DNA of 5,564 nt. Origin: Dehalococcoidia bacterium (GTDB lineage Bacteria; Chloroflexota; Dehalococcoidia; JAUYDP01). This document shows, piece after piece, positions 5,050 to 5,564 of this stretch (the stretch's first letter is position 1; each line of letters starts with the position of its first letter). The notes beneath the pieces are model-generated. The model saw only the letters and a program-made list of their open reading frames with translations. It made no database searches and was not told the origin of the DNA. A program made the translations under genes and the position numbers. The stretch covers positions 1 to 5,564 of the forward strand of contig JAUYDP010000138.1 of NCBI GenBank assembly GCA_030691805.1, in the 5' to 3' direction.

Positions 5050-5564
5050 ATGAAAAGATTGCGCCTGAATCAAATCCTGGCGATTCTAATCTTCTCTATG
5101 GTTTTCAATCTGGGAGGCGATCTCCTCAACTCTTCCCCTGCGGGGGTAACTGCTGATACTATTGTCAATATCGAGATCACCGATAACCGGTTTTTCCCGC
5201 AGAACCTGTCTGTAAGCGCCGGATCTACTGTAGTCTGGACGAACAACGGCGCCTCGCCCCATACCACGACCAGCGATACTGGCTTGTGGGACTCGGGCAC
5301 GCTCCTCCGGGGCCAGACTTTTTCACGGAGCTTCGATACCCCAGGCACTTACCCCTATAACTGCATCTTCCACAGAGGGGCAGGCATGGTGGGCACGATC
5401 ACCGTGGTCGCTCCAACCTCGACCGCTACGCCTACCCCTACCGCTACCGCGACTGCTATCGTAAGCAACATCTGGGGAGATGGGTCAAAGCCCGTGGCCC
5501 GGGGTGGCTATGTGGGCGTTGCTTCGGCCAAATCCGTGGCCCTCCTCCAGCCGGGGCTCATGGA
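5050..5564 (+). CDS. Exported plastocyanin-like blue copper domain protein, 3' truncated by window
   Basis: The frame is open from the ATG at 5050 to the window end (171 whole codons). Residues 1 to about 21 form a signal peptide or membrane anchor (MKRLRLN, then a hydrophobic run ILAILIFSMVFNLGG), with possible cleavage near TA/DT at 35-36. Residues about 38-120 are a cupredoxin fold with a full type 1 copper set: H71 in SPHTTTS, C105 and H108 in YNCIFH, and M113 in HRGAGMVG. The C-x2-H-x4-M spacing and the HRGAGMVG wording match plastocyanin. A Thr/Pro/Ala linker (121-136) leads into a new stretch starting IVSNIWGDGSKPVARGG, which I cannot assign before the sequence ends. The protein probably carries electrons or binds copper outside the cytoplasmic membrane. 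Its start is 10 bases after the ligase stop, with no good Shine-Dalgarno sequence of its own, so translation may be coupled. A TTG at 5047 is an alternative start. Confidence 0.88.
   Translation, partial: MKRLRLNQILAILIFSMVFNLGGDLLNSSPAGVTADTIVNIEITDNRFFPQNLSVSAGSTVVWTNNGASPHTTTSDTGLWDSGTLLRGQTFSRSFDTPGTYPYNCIFHRGAGMVGTITVVAPTSTATPTPTATATAIVSNIWGDGSKPVARGGYVGVASAKSVALLQPGLM
5410..5457 (+). repeat. Low-complexity Thr/Pro/Ala linker coding segment
   Basis: The DNA repeats short CTACC/CGCTAC-like units and encodes APTSTATPTPTATATA (residues 121-136 of the copper protein). Such linkers tether exported domains and are often glycosylated or extended in envelope proteins. It marks the boundary between the plastocyanin domain and an unassigned downstream region. 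Confidence 0.75.

Overview
The window is a compact, moderately GC-rich bacterial segment with every recognised gene on the + strand. It holds five complete protein genes and two genes cut by the window edges. I see no rRNA, tRNA, CRISPR array, transposase or phage gene. The lineage cannot be fixed from the sequence. A plastocyanin-type domain followed by a Thr/Pro linker, a small AprB-like ferredoxin and Dhb/EntE-type ligase chemistry would fit an uncultured Chloroflexota-like bacterium, but that is a weak inference.

Layout. (1) Positions 1-140 are the 3' end of a 2-oxoacid dehydrogenase E2 acyltransferase. lipB follows after 5 bases (146-919), so a lipoate-dependent enzyme sits beside the gene that makes its cofactor. 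(2) A good extended -10 promoter lies across the end of lipB (903-931). It should drive a second unit: a fumarate reductase/AprA-superfamily flavoprotein (959-2617) and a 67-residue 2[4Fe-4S] ferredoxin (2629-2832). The ferredoxin's Shine-Dalgarno sequence overlaps the flavoprotein stop codon. (3) A two-helix small membrane protein of unknown function (2932-3195) has distinctly different codon use from its neighbours and short gene-free stretches on both sides. (4) An ANL-superfamily acyl/aryl-AMP ligase resembling 2,3-dihydroxybenzoate-AMP ligase occupies 3384-5039. (5) An exported plastocyanin-like copper protein starts at 5050 and runs off the end of the window.

How the genes work together. 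E2 and LipB form a clear functional pair in lipoylation and oxidative decarboxylation. The flavoprotein and ferredoxin almost certainly form a two-subunit oxidoreductase in which the ferredoxin passes electrons to or from FAD. The usual dicarboxylate-binding residues of fumarate reductase look absent, so its substrate is unknown. This pair is the most interesting item in the window. The ligase and the copper protein are adjacent (10 bases apart), but no shared pathway is evident.
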